Assembly (NCBI GenBank): GCA_013399875.1
Contig: VXAZ01002135.1
Coordinates: forward strand, 1 to 64,000
From: Gymnorhina tibicen
Lineage: Eukaryota > Chordata > Aves > Passeriformes > Artamidae
Length of the DNA: 64,000 nucleotides
Reading direction: 5' to 3'
In this document: in pieces, positions 50,964 through 63,162 of the stretch
How the letters are laid out: each line of letters begins with the position of its first letter
How positions within the stretch are numbered: position 1 is the stretch's first letter
Translations under genes and position numbers: made by a program
The notes under the pieces: model-generated
What the model was told of the DNA's origin: nothing
The model's input: only the letters and a program-made list of their open reading frames with translations
The model's database searches: none

Positions 50964-51720
50964 AATCACAGACTCGTAGAATTATTTAGTTAGAAAAGAC
51001 CTCCAAGATCATTGAGTTCAACCTTTGATTGATCACCACCTTGTCAGGTACACCATGGCAGTAAATGTCACACCCAGTCACTTCTTGAACAACCCCAGGG
51101 ATGGTGGCTCCATCAGCTTCCTGGACAGTCTATTCCACCGCCTGACAACTCTTTTCAGGGAAGAAATTCCTCCTGATGTTTAACCTGAGTATCCCCTGGT
51201 GCAGACTGAGGACCCTGTTGTCCTGTCACTGGTTACCTGAGAGAAGAATCTCCATTCAGGTGGGCGTAGAGAGCTGTAAGTTATTCATTGATCCTCCTTT
51301 TCTCCAGGGTAACACCCCAGCTCCCTCAGCGACTCCTCATCAGCTTCTGCTGCCCTTCGCCAGCTCCGCTGCCTTTCTCTGGACACTCTCCAGCACCTCA
51401 GTGTCTTTCTGAACTGCAGAGCCCAGAACTGGGCACAAGATTTGAGATGTGGCCTCACCAGTAACGAGTGCAGAGGGACAATCGCCGCCCTGGTCCTGCT
51501 GGCCACACTATTGCTGATACAGACCAGGATGCCATCAGCCTTCTTAGCCTCCTGGGCACATTCTTGGCTCATGTTCAGCCACTGCCAACCAGCAGCCCCA
51601 GACCCTTTTCTGCTGGGCAGCTTTGCAGCCACTCTTTGTCAAACCTGTTGTGCTGCATGGGAGTTTTGTGGCCAGAGTGCAGGATGCAGAACGTGGTCTA
51701 GTTGAACTAGCTTGTTGAAT
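50964..51720 (-). mobile_element. CR1 LINE 3' fragment, one of the better preserved copies
   Basis: Reverse CR1 copy of about 757 bases covering the C-terminal part of ORF2 and the 3' end. The 3' tail is aaatcacagactcgtagaat at 50963. The minus-strand frame at 51285-51632 (115 codons) reads KKADGILVCISNSVASRT and LLVRPHLKSCAQFW, conserved C-terminal reverse transcriptase blocks of CR1. The region holds more CpG than its surroundings. The 5' side is truncated near 51720, as usual for CR1. It lacks the polymerase active site and cannot be autonomous. Overlapping plus-strand frames are shadows. Confidence 0.92.
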
Positions 51721-54700
51721 CAGCTTCTTAAATACCTTATCAGTCTCTGGTGTGTTTTTAATAAATTTTAGTGAAGCTCTATAAATTTACAGGTCTGGCA
51801 AAGCAGCAGTTCAAGTCTCTGCTTCCACCTTGTCTTTGTGCCATTGTGGTCCTCATTCAGCAGTCATCAGTACCCTTCCATCCAGGAATATGTTACCATA
51901 CTGCCTCACAGATGGACACACAGCATTGCCAGCCAGTTGTCAGACTTCTTCTGTGCATTCTCCAGTAGCCCCTGGTGAAAGTCCCAGCAAATCCAGAAAT
52001 ACAAATGTGGTGTAAAATTTTCAGGTTATTTCTGGCTCAGACCCTTTCTAATGGGTCTATTTACATGGCATTACACAAAGTTGTGCACTAAAGCAAAAAT
52101 TTAATCTCTTTTCAACATAGGAGTGGAAGAAGACTATTAACTACTGGTTTTGAGCCATTTCAAAACTATCAGGAGTAAATGAGACTCCAGAGAATTCTGT
52201 GGAACAGAAAACATTGAAGTGAAAACCTTCCCCTTTCAGCTATTTGCAGAGATGAAGTCACTGAAATTCTATACCCAACACCTCTCTAATTTCTCTTGTC
52301 TAAAGCTTTCTGTCTGTCCGCTGAAGACCGTTTGACAAGGAGGACAGAGAAGCAACATTTGTAATATCTGTTTAATATAACCAGAGGAAAATCTTATAAT
52401 TTGTAATGTGCATTATAAATCATAGAAAGAAAATGTGAAGCCAGGCTGCAGATTAATCAGGCAAATGATACAACTAATCAAACTGTGATTTTTGTGATGT
52501 TTACTGGAGCATCATGTTTAGCTCCGAATCAGAAATCCCAATCAATAAATACCACAGAATGGGAAGCATCCATCTGCATCCCTGTACTTAGATTAAATGA
52601 CAGGGAAGTGCTCTGGTTGTAAGGCTGTTGTGAAACCTATTAACTGGACAGCTTTGTCTACATGTAATCTGTCAGGGGAGAACTGAATTGGCCTGAACTG
52701 CAGAACATCATGGTTTACAGTTTCAAATGTTAAAACACGACTGTTAAACAGTCATTGTTTGCTTTCCTGATATTACTTGTTTGATCCATTACACTTGTTC
52801 CTCATCTTTTATTCCACAGCCTTTATTTCTTTCTTTTAGATTTCCTCGCTATGGGTACCAAATTAGTGGGATGGACTTCATCTTATTTGAGTGTATGTTA
52901 TCTCTCTCCACCTGACCTGAGTGCAAATTACAGCATTATGCTTAGGAGCTTGCTGGTAGCCAGCTGAATAATTATGAGCACTATGTCACTGACAAGGATT
53001 GCATGCTGAAACAAAGTATGATAATTGTAAAAACATTGTGAATTTGATTATATACAAGGAAACGCAATTTTCGAACTTCTGACATCTGCCACTGGTCTCT
53101 ATGAATATTGGATCACATGGAAACTGTCCAAGGATCTCTAGATTTGTTTTTAGATTATTAGTATCAGCAAATGAGAAGGTGAAGTGCTAAGGACCCAGAT
53201 GCCATGACCATTTTGCCCTGCCAGTTGTGTTGTGGGAAGGTGCAGGTGGTCTCTGGGACAATTTGTAGTAGGAAAACTGCCTCCTGGAAGCCCAGGTTAT
53301 TGTGCTCTGCCACAGTAAAGGCTTGATGTCTTTCCTCTTGGAAACCACCCGGGTGTAGCACTGAAACCTTCAAGATGATTTGTTTTCCAAACAAGAGGGT
53401 ATTTATATGGTTGTGTTGGCATTTACTGGCACTGATGAATCCTGCATATTTCATTCTTCCTTTAGCTTTGGCCTTTTTCTTCTCTCCTCTGTCTCCTCCA
53501 GCAAACCATGTCGTGCCTTCCCACGGGTGTTTTTTTCCTTGAAACACAGGACAAAGTTTAAATATCACACTTCAGTAAAACTCTTTGCATGGCCCCTCTT
53601 CTTTCTTCCAGAAATTCTTTTGTGAACCTGGGTTTTGCTTGTGCAATCTGTACCTTCACGACAGCCACAGAAAAAAGGCAACAACAGTCTTTAGCAGGCA
53701 ATACTCCGTTAGCATGGACTTCTGCCAACAGCAGTCAGCAGGAGAGCTTCTCTGAGCTACTTAGCTGGTGAACAGCACCTTACATAACCTTTAGTCGGTT
53801 GATAATACATTAATGTTTGACAGCTGATTTAATGAACTCTGCTGGGCTTCTTAAACAATACAGGTGGTGAGATCTGTGTGTTTTGTAGAGGACGGGCGTA
53901 GCACCATCAAACGGAATTGAGTGGAGCTATGTGCTTGTTGTGGCGCTTGAGGCACCAAAATACTTGTCTTAGAATTCCACACAAATAGTGTGTATATATA
54001 GATAGGTACCTGTAATTATCTATTTCTCCAGTAATGATAAGAAAAATTAAGTTAATCTAGGCAGTCACCACATGCAGGTTGGGTTCCACCAACCTCACTA
54101 TATATCGGTATGTTAACTTCCTGCACTGATTATGACTCTTAGGGGGACAAAAAAAATGTATGAAATTGCTTTGCTTAGCTTCTCACCTTCTGAGAGCACT
54201 GTACTGGTTCCTGTATGCACCTGAAGTGTTTAGAACATTTTTCTTCTTACGTACCCCAGTCTTGTAGGGTTGATATTTGCACAGCACTACAATTCTTAAC
54301 TCCTCGCATGTATCATCCTGCTCAGTAGTTAGCTTGAAAGAAATCGCTGATAGCTTCCAAAACCCTGAAAAACTTGCTTTGTAGGCTTAGGTGTCTCCCT
54401 TTACATGCTGGTGTGGTTTGAACTGACCATTGGTCAAGCTGAAAACTACTGAAGACCAGAACTGGTCTTTAATTTCAGAAGCCAGAAGATGGACTTGTGT
54501 CTTACGGGTAGGTTCAGGAAACCTCATAGTAAATGATAATGTGAAAACAAGTAAGGGAAAAATGTTGTGGGTGAGAAAGAGAGAGGCAGAATTTCTCCAC
54601 AAAACAGTCATGATATGACATTGTTATGTTGGAACATTAAAAGTAAACACTGTTTTAAAAATGATCTCACTTTAATGTAACTTGAATACCCTGAATATTC

Positions 54701-54738
54701 ATGGGCTTATATGTCTCCATGAATGATAGGCACTTCTA
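51721..54738. other. Unannotated stretch, no gene seen
   Basis: No recognised repeat. A 134-codon minus-strand frame (53164-53568) and overlapping plus-strand frames have no known motif. Bases about 52430-52760 and 52850-53010 read as complex, non-repetitive sequence and could be conserved non-coding DNA, but this cannot be judged without alignment. Confidence 0.45.
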
Positions 54739-55197
54739 TGTTGCGGTATGTATTTTCCTGCATTGGTATGGCAAGGCGCAAACCTTCCCGGAGAGCTCTG
54801 CAGGGTTATCTTGGGAAGAGCGCCTGTTCCACTTCCCGTAGCCCTTCTGGGCGGCCCATGCATCCCAGCTAGCTGTCAGCTCCACAACACGGTGGCGATA
54901 AAGGAGGCGAGAAGGCTTCCTCCATGAGGAACCTCAGAGGATCTTTATTCACATGGTGACATGCTGGTTCCCAAGGGCAGAGAGTGAGACCACCTGGCCT
55001 GGAGTCCCTCATCTTGGGGAAGAGGAGAGCAGAGAAAGCACATGGATGAATGGTCTCAGAGCATAGGGGCAGTACATGGGCGGAGTTGGGATAACAGGAC
55101 CAATGGGAGAAACCCAAGGGAGTGGTTAGGACCTAGGGGCAGAGAAGTGGGGGAGCCACATGGAGAGGGCAGGCAGGGGTGGGGATACAGCACCACA
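54739..55197 (-). mobile_element. Solo LTR of an endogenous retrovirus (ERVK-like), GC-rich
   Basis: A GC-rich island of about 459 bases in AT-rich DNA, with LTR features on the minus strand. It starts TGTGGTGCTGTATCCCC (right end, 55197) and ends CATACCGCAACA (left end, 54739), so TG...CA. Flanking hexamers are cttcta (54733-54738) and cttctg (55198-55203), 5 of 6 identical, matching the 6-bp duplication typical of betaretrovirus-like (ERVK) insertions. An AATAAA signal lies at 54944-54949. An inverted CCAAT box (ATTGG) lies near 55101-55105 in the U3 part. No internal coding sequence adjoins it. A shorter reading ending at 54848 with a 4-bp duplication (cttc) is also possible. Confidence 0.65.
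54944..54949 (-). promoter_or_regulatory. Poly(A) signal AATAAA of the LTR
   Basis: The minus strand reads AATAAA, about 250 bases from the LTR 5' end, between the presumed U3 and the GC-rich U5 segment. Its position suits the R region. Confidence 0.55.
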
Positions 55198-58100
55198 CTT
55201 CTGGAGACCTCATCTTTCATTACTATTTGAGAACAGGAAGCTTTTAGTAACCATAGGGAGAGGGACAAGTTTGTGGGCTTAATCTCGTATAGATTTCATT
55301 TTGTTACTATCGAGAGGCTGGTATGAGTGAATTGAACGTTCTTCTTGCTTGTTTATTTTAGAATTCATAAAACCTTTTTCTTTGTTATATCTGAACTGAA
55401 TTCCCATAAATACAAAATAAGCTTATCCGAGGCAATGATAATATAAATAAGTCATGCCCAAATACTTGTGGCAGGATCACTTTGAAGAGAATGGATAATT
55501 ATTTAGTATCCAGAGTGTCCATTCAGTTTTTGGGTCATGCAGGCAAGACTGTGTTTTACTCTTTCAGCAGTTCAGCATAGCTGGTTCATCCAAATACTCC
55601 TTTGCTGCTACTCCCAGCAGCCTTAATAGGGCCTGACATCACAACACTGAATCATGCTGCCCTTCCTGTTACAACGGAGTAAGTTCAAGACAGTACCATA
55701 CGTCTAGCATGTAAGTGATGTCCAAATTCAAGGCTGTTGAATCTGGCTCTTATCTAAGTCAAATGTTACTACCAAAAGCCTGAAGCTGGAGCTCTTTTGG
55801 TACTGGCATAGAGTTTACCTGTTGTATGCACAACACGGGTGTATGAGGGTGAAGGTGTTCAATGACTCAAAGAGTTGCTCAGTCTAGAATTTAGGAGTGA
55901 CGTCAGATCATCCTTTTCATTTACATTACTGCATTATTTTAGCAACAAGGTCAACTCTCTGGCCATCTCTGCTTGAGTAGTAGGTTGTGACATTTTCTTT
56001 CTCAAAAATAAATTACCCTAAATGTGTTCTCTTTGAGCCAGTGCCCCAAGTTCATCCAGAAGTGGAAGCTGGTACTAAATGCACTACTCAGTTTCTTTAG
56101 TTCATCTGTAAGGGTGGCAACCCATTTGCTCAGTTGTATCATCTACTGGCAGATACCTGGTGAGAGTTTGAGATGCTGGTTGGAGATATAAAACACTTAA
56201 ATAGTGCTGATTCACAGGGAAAGTCACTATTGGCAGGACATTATGCATGGTGGCATCTTTGTTCTTATATTTGGTTCAACCTCTTTTAAAAAATATTCAA
56301 AAATTCTTAAATGTTACATTTATCTTTTGAGACTGTGTATCTGCTGAGGCTTCAAGGTGTTGAAAAGTAAAAGTGGAATATTATTTAATTTATGGTTTGG
56401 ATTCCTGACTGTGTTTAAACACATTTTGGTGGCCATTTTTGTTGTGGTTAAAATTCTTACCCATGAGTTGTCAATTTGCTCTAAGCTTTGAATGTGATGC
56501 TGATTGTGTAAACGGAAATTAATGGTATGCATATATTCTTTCAGCATCAAAGAAACAGAACTCTGTATGCATCAGCATTTACAGGCACACACCGTCCAGT
56601 ACATGCATACACAATCTGTGTATAATGGAAGACCTTACCTTTCACTGATCAGGCATAAATGGGATAGAAATAAAACTATGTTGCTCAGTTCTGTATGGGT
56701 GTTGACATACCTAAATTTTATATTAGGTTTTTGTGCATCTAACGAACCAACCCAACCCTCTGATCCAAATTCTAATTTCTGGTAAAGATTAGAATACATG
56801 TATATATAAATTCTTTGCCCTTCAGCTTCTCCCTCCATTTATACTACAGCTGGATAATGGAAACAAAGATGATGGTATCTCACACATTTTTTTAAAAAAG
56901 GAGGCAGAGATAAAAGTAGCATCTTCATCATTATGGCCAGCTAATCTTCCCATTATGATTATTACAGTGTTTTATGTTTTGGTTTATTGATTAAGCATGT
57001 TTGTGGAAAGATTTTATTCTTTGTAACATCTGAGTCACAAAAGATGTTCTCACTGAACTATCACAATTTCCAGTGTATTTCTCTAATGTTGTTTTACTAA
57101 AGTGAAATGTGTTGTTTCCTTGTGTACCTTTTTAGGCAATTGTGTTCCTCCCTAATCATTTTGTACTCCAATAGTTAAACATCATCATAGTTCTAAAGTA
57201 CATAGTTAGCCATTCTGTGATTATGTCTCTGTATCCCCCTTGAAGAAAAAGCCACAAAATAACATGATTCCTGTAAAGTGGAGCTAAACCCTTTTGTTCG
57301 TTTATTAACCTGCATTTGAGAAGGCTGAGAAAGATGACAGTTTCTTTTTAAATACAGTGCAGAGAGGGTAACATCAGTGTTGTCCATGCATGGAATGGTC
57401 TTTTGTAATTAGTTTTGTCTGCAGTGAAGTACTAAACCACTATAACTTGTTAAATGTGGAGCTCAAAAGAGCAGGATGTTCACTAATTAGCCAGGCACAT
57501 GGACAACTCAGACATAACTTAACATTTATTACTGTTTTGCTCATTGTACTAACCTAATTCACTGACCTTTAGTATGAAACACACTTTATTTTCAGCAAGG
57601 AAAACTAGGATATGCATTTCCACCTGGGGACTGGAGAGTATTAGGAACACCTGCGGAGCCGGGTTCCTCTCTGATGTGGCCAGGATCTAGAACTGCTCTT
57701 GCACCTGTGGTTGTGGCCAGTTGTGGTGGTGTTGCCAGCAGATATCTAGGAGAGCTGGAAAGCTGCTCTTACCTTCAGCCCCTGTGGGGGTTTTGTAGGT
57801 AAAGAGCAGGCATAGATGAAGGCTGCGGTGCCTTGGACTGTTCTTTTTCATACCAAGAATTCTACTGAATGACTGAGAAAAGAGTGAAAGTAAAAAATTC
57901 TAGATTACAAAGAAAGTCTGCATGAATTTCTTCTACACAACTTGCAGTGGCTCTGACAAAAACAGTGGTACTTCATAGTTCCTTTAAAGTTGCATTTAAC
58001 AAAGTAAATTCTTGCTTGAAATTACCCCAACTGCAAATTCTAGTACATTCTGCTGTATAGTCCTCTCTTTCAAAATAGATGGATTCTTTTGCAGTCTTTG

Positions 58101-61100
58101 TTATCTGTATGTTTTAAGTACATGTGTATACATAGATGCTTATATATATATAAACTAAAAGTCCTATATCTCAGCAGTTTTATAGGTTTCTTCCCTCTCT
58201 GTAGTGTCACTAGATGTAGTTCAACTTATGTTGCAGTCTTCTGAAGCAAGACCTGAATTTATACTTTTTTCCTCTGTCTCATCATTGTTATAGTAGCCAT
58301 ATTTTAAGTAATATCCTGATTATTTTTTCCTAACAGTATACCTTTTTTTAGTCAAATTTTCTTTCACAAAATTTGTTAAAGAAACTTGATTTATTCTTCT
58401 GTAGTAATCCTCCTTTAAATATTCACCTCTCTTCCGTAAATAAGCTTTTAAAATGGGTCCTACCATTTTTGACTTTCTGGACATGAAGAACTAATAACTA
58501 TACATTGACAATTTTAAGAGAAAATTGCATGTTTGCTATTTAAATCATTTATGCTATTCTAGTGGTATTTCTTTCAAATACCTAAGATTTTTATAGCTGA
58601 TTGACTCTCTAGAGAATTTTCCTGAAGTGGGTAATTTGGATTTCATAATGTCTGGTTTTTTGAGGAAAGGACAATAGGCACAGAATATTCACATCAAATG
58701 TGTGTTACTATCTTCTCTCCATTCTCTATTAAAAATTGGAAAATATTCTTCTTCTATGGTTTCTGTCTCTCTTCTCTTATTTATTTATTTTTAAAGCCCA
58801 GAAAGGAAAAGCAACTATGAGGCATTCTTAAAGTGAAAATGACTCAGATGGCAGAACTGACTGTGAGAGATTATTTTAGTCATATCTAATTCTGTCTCAG
58901 CACAGAAATATGTATTTTTTCGATTCCTTCAAGCTCTATATTTCTGTTTTCTATGAAAATTTGGAGTAACTCAATTTGGCATGTATCTGGTTATGCAATA
59001 TTATATATAAGCTATCAGAAAAAGAACTGTAAGGTTAAATAATTCCTTTTAGTAAGCTGGAAAAATGAAGTTTTATTCTAGAAACATTTCTGCTCCCTCA
59101 CCACCTATCATAGTTCTGTCCTGCACACTGTGATTTGATTTTAATTAAATTAGTACGTATTTTTTCATTAGAAACTCTAGATTCATTCAACAGCAGAACA
59201 GAAATACCAGAGTATATGTGACAGGTTTTAAATTTATTATTAAAATCAGAAACAGAGTAACTGTACCAAGTGGAGTTGATAATTTTGAAGTGTTACTGTC
59301 TTACAGGCTATAGCAGAGGTCAGACATAGACTCTTAGCGCACACTGTTGGTGTTCACCTCTCCTGTGTCCCAGAAAATGAGAAATTTCAGGGTGAGCAGA
59401 GGTGGGCAGCAACTGAAAGAAGGCCAAGGAGGGACTGAGAAAAGGTCTTCTGTTCCTAGCTTGTTGGATTATATCTGGGTTTTGGCAGCTACTCACATAG
59501 AAAATGAAAAATAAAGGATAAAAAGCCCCACATTAAGCTCAGAATAACTTAAAGGCAAAGCTGCTAAAACCAACATTTGCCAGGGCATCTTCTTACTCTG
59601 TCTTTACTAGGAGTCTGCTATGGCAAATCTTAAAAACATTAGAAGCTAACACCTTTGATTATTTGTACTTCACTGAGTATATCTATAATTTCTACTCCTC
59701 TCAGATATAAATGCAACCCTCTAGTTTAACTCCTAGGTTACATCATTGTTCTTTCAAGCTGATTCTTTGAGTAATTCCACCAAAGCGTGCACCAAGAAAT
59801 GTCTCATAACAGGACCAATGTTAAAATCACAGTCAGCTTCAATTGCGGCATTTCTGAGCATTCCAGCTCCTTGCTAAAATACTTCATGTTACAATAAACA
59901 TGAAGACTGAAGTGCTGTCCCACTCTTGGAAGAGGAGCAGGCAAGGGAAGTGAAAGATTCTTTCATGGGAAATACAATGGCAGAAAACTGTAGTGAAAGT
60001 CAGTATTGTAAGAAGAGGTCAAAGTTACAGCAAAGTGAAAATACACTCTGTTCTTGTAGAAGGCCATACAAATTTTCTTGAACTCTTTTTTCTCTTAAAT
60101 GTGAAGAACTCTAGAAGACGAAATGTGAAGTATGAAGGCTCTTGAGCCCGTGATCTTTGGAGGCTCTGTGTTTGTCACACTGCTGAATGTTTCTGCAACA
60201 GAAATATTCTCCACCATCTCTTGCCCTTTGAACACCTGAGTTTTGAACTCCCCACCCCCAATTAAAACACGGGTAAAGATATGCAAAATATACATAGACT
60301 AAACACTGAGAGAAAGACATTTACATTGGGCTTTCCTGACCACAAGGCATTAAAAAAAACCCCAACAAACCACTTCCTAGGGGTGTTATGGCCTTCGAAA
60401 AAGTAGGGAACTAAATTATTACACCACCTTATCTACAGTGGCACTATGGGGTATTGTAAAATTTCTTTGCCTCTGGAAACAATGATTGGACCTGAATTAA
60501 TGTGAATACTTTAAAATCCTGACCTGATTTAGGTTAAAATTGAATTGAAAAAATGAATGTATGGTGTGACATGAGAGTCTAATTTTAATTATATTAATAA
60601 GATAATCTGAAAAGGAAAGGATTTATTTTTACGAAAATAAACCTTTCAAATTCTAAATTGAAATTCCCTTAATACATTATAGTCTCAAAAAGAAAAGGCT
60701 GTGCTGTTACAACATTCCATTTTCAGCGCTGAGATAATTCATTTAAATGTGTATTTTCCACAGTATGGGTACTTATCTGAGTCAGTCCCTCTAGGAGACC
60801 ACAATTTTGAAATAATGTGTTGCACTAGTACTTTAAAAATCTTCTTCAACCCCTGGTATTCATCCCCCAACATAGTGAACAAATCATGCAAGTTAGGTTT
60901 TTAAAAAATTCCTAGATTGTTATGAAATCAAATGCACATTGTGAGAGGTCACATTTCCTTCTGAAAGAAATTAAATTTTCAGCTGGTCTCTGATTGAACA
61001 GATCTATCACTACATAACTTTGGGGATGGGATAATGCACTGGGATACTGCTCATGTAGTGTTTTTCCAGCTTTAAAAAAGGAACCTCTCTAAAGTAGTGG

Positions 61101-61422
61101 ACACATACAGATGGCTTTTACACTTCTTAATCAAACAAATTGATTAATTAGATTAATTAATTGACTTAATAGATTGCATGAGACTCTTGAATACCAAAGG
61201 TATTTCTTTCCCTTCCTCCTTTTGTTATAATCGTCAATGTTTTCCACTTCTTTGAAAGCTGGGTAGAATTTATAACTGAATCTTGGAAATGAAATATTTA
61301 AGGAAATGTAAAAATATTTGAAAAAGTTCCTCCAAACTTGCTTTGAATTTTCTGAAAATATCAACTGTCTTACTTTTAAAATGAGGTGGGGGCGTTTAGC
61401 TCAAGAATTGTAACTCAAGCTT
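55198..61422. other. Long repeat-poor stretch, no gene seen
   Basis: Open frames stay below 95 codons. A GC-richer patch at about 57610-57850 stands out but matches no repeat or domain I know. Short (TA)n tracts occur near 58140. No RNA gene was recognised. Confidence 0.5.
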
Positions 61423-61456
<34 letters not shown>

Positions 61457-61469
61457 CAGATAGATAGAT
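61423..61469. repeat. (GATA)n tetranucleotide microsatellite
   Basis: About 47 bases of GATA with one GACA interruption near 61454. A common vertebrate simple repeat and a likely length-polymorphic marker. The Ile-Tyr-Leu-Ser minus-strand peptide over it is an artefact. Confidence 0.97.
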
Positions 61470-63078
61470 CTCAATCTCCTCTATTATTCCTTGAGGTGAG
61501 AAATATATCCTAAAGTTTTGCAGTTGAAAGGTAATACCATAAGATGGTAAAGACTTGTAACCTGTGCAGACTGCTGGTAGTCCATGCAATGGACAGTAGT
61601 AATGAAGTTTTTACATCCAGATTCAACTGTTTTAAGAGAAAAATGTTGAATATCTGCACACATTTTACATGGGACTATAATTGATGACAGTCAGTGCAAG
61701 AAAGTAATTTACAGGTTTGTGGAAATTTTCTATGCTTAAAGTGAAAATGTAAACGTACACTATTATAAAACCTGTATCTTTCCATACATTAGTACTAAAA
61801 ATCTATTAAATCCTTATAAGAAGAATACTTCCTATGATTACCTTCCTGTTATTGAAAGGAAGAATACACCTCTCAAGAGAACTCAATATATTCCTGCAAG
61901 AGTTGCAGAACTGATGCCTCTTCTATTATGATAAATGATTTAATAAATAGTACAATATTAATTTCTTCTGGGCACCTCCCTTTGTGTACTACCTAGAAGA
62001 ATATGTTGACTAATAAGGAATTAGGTCGCCTGGCTTCAAAATAGTGACTCAATTTTGCTATCAAAACGCAAAATTATTCCCTCTTTAGTGGTTTATCATG
62101 GCTGTGTTTTTTTTTAACTACAACAATCCTTTTGTACATGAAAGTAAAATCAATACTATGGTGGCCTTGAGATTACTTCATACCCTCTTTCCAAAGTAAG
62201 AAGTAGGTTTAATCCCCAATAAAAACTACAGAAGACACAATTGGGTGTATCCCTACTGAAGCTTCTAGTGATAGAATGAACCATATTTCCAAAAATACTT
62301 TTCACTATGGCTTTTATGAGGGCCAAAACTAGGGACTCCCACATAGAGAGTCGCAGTAATAATGCAAATTTGATTAGTGGTATCAGAACAGTTAATTAAG
62401 GTGTCCCAGGTGAAGGAACCATATGAATGTCTGCATACATCTGAAGGAGACAATCTATAGTCCAAGTGGTAGAAAAAAAAATTGTAAGTCTCCTTCAACT
62501 AATCATAGATGAGCTGTCTGAAACAATGCCTGGTTGGTGTTTCTTGTCAGCTCTGATCAAAATAGAAATCCTCATCATGCAGTAGGCTTTGTGTGAGGTT
62601 AGAAACAGTAGAGAACATTTTGTCATGCTTTCTATTATTTTTATTTTCATTTTTAAATATGAAGATGAGACATTAAGTCTCAGGAATGCAAGAAATCAGA
62701 GAAAGAATGCAGACTCTCAAACCCAGATTCTTAAAATACTGGGAAGGCATTCAGACTTTAAATAAATCGGAATAGATTAGCAGAAGGTCATAGTTGCTCC
62801 TGTTTAAACCAACCAATTTCAATCTTCTAATTTCTTGTTTTATGTCCTTTTAAACCATCTTTAATATGATTACATGTATTAGTTTACATCACTGCTGTAC
62901 CATTCACACCTATGGAGTAGGATATTACTCTGCCTTTATAAGAGTAAATAAACACAAGGTCAGTAATTTCTGTCTTGAGGGGTTCGGGGGAACTTTCTCT
63001 CACCTAGTCTTTGCTTTGAATTCTTGGGATGATCTGTCTCATGGTTACTGAGACAGGTTGCATTTTCAGTTCTACCAA
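61470..63078. other. Unannotated stretch, no gene seen
   Basis: AT-rich sequence with open frames under 80 codons and no recognised repeats. Confidence 0.5.
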
Positions 63079-63162
63079 CCATTCCATTCCATTCCATTCC
63101 ATTCCATTCCATTCCATTCCATTCCATTCCATTCCATTCCATTCCATTCCATTCCATTCCAT
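63079..63162. repeat. (CCATT)n pentanucleotide microsatellite
   Basis: About 84 bases, roughly 16-17 perfect units, reading GGAAT on the other strand. It ends in an AT-rich dinucleotide stretch (atatatatta). Open frames over it on both strands (Ser-Ile-Pro-Phe-His or Met-Glu-Trp-Asn-Gly repeats) are artefacts. Confidence 0.98.

Noticed and set aside
51285..51705. 115-codon minus-strand frame and 87/77-codon plus-strand frames as genes
   Set aside because: The minus frame is the C-terminal remnant of the CR1 reverse transcriptase; the plus frames are its shadows.
53164..53568. 134-codon minus-strand frame as a gene
   Set aside because: No recognised motif, length within chance, no promoter or splice structure that I can see.
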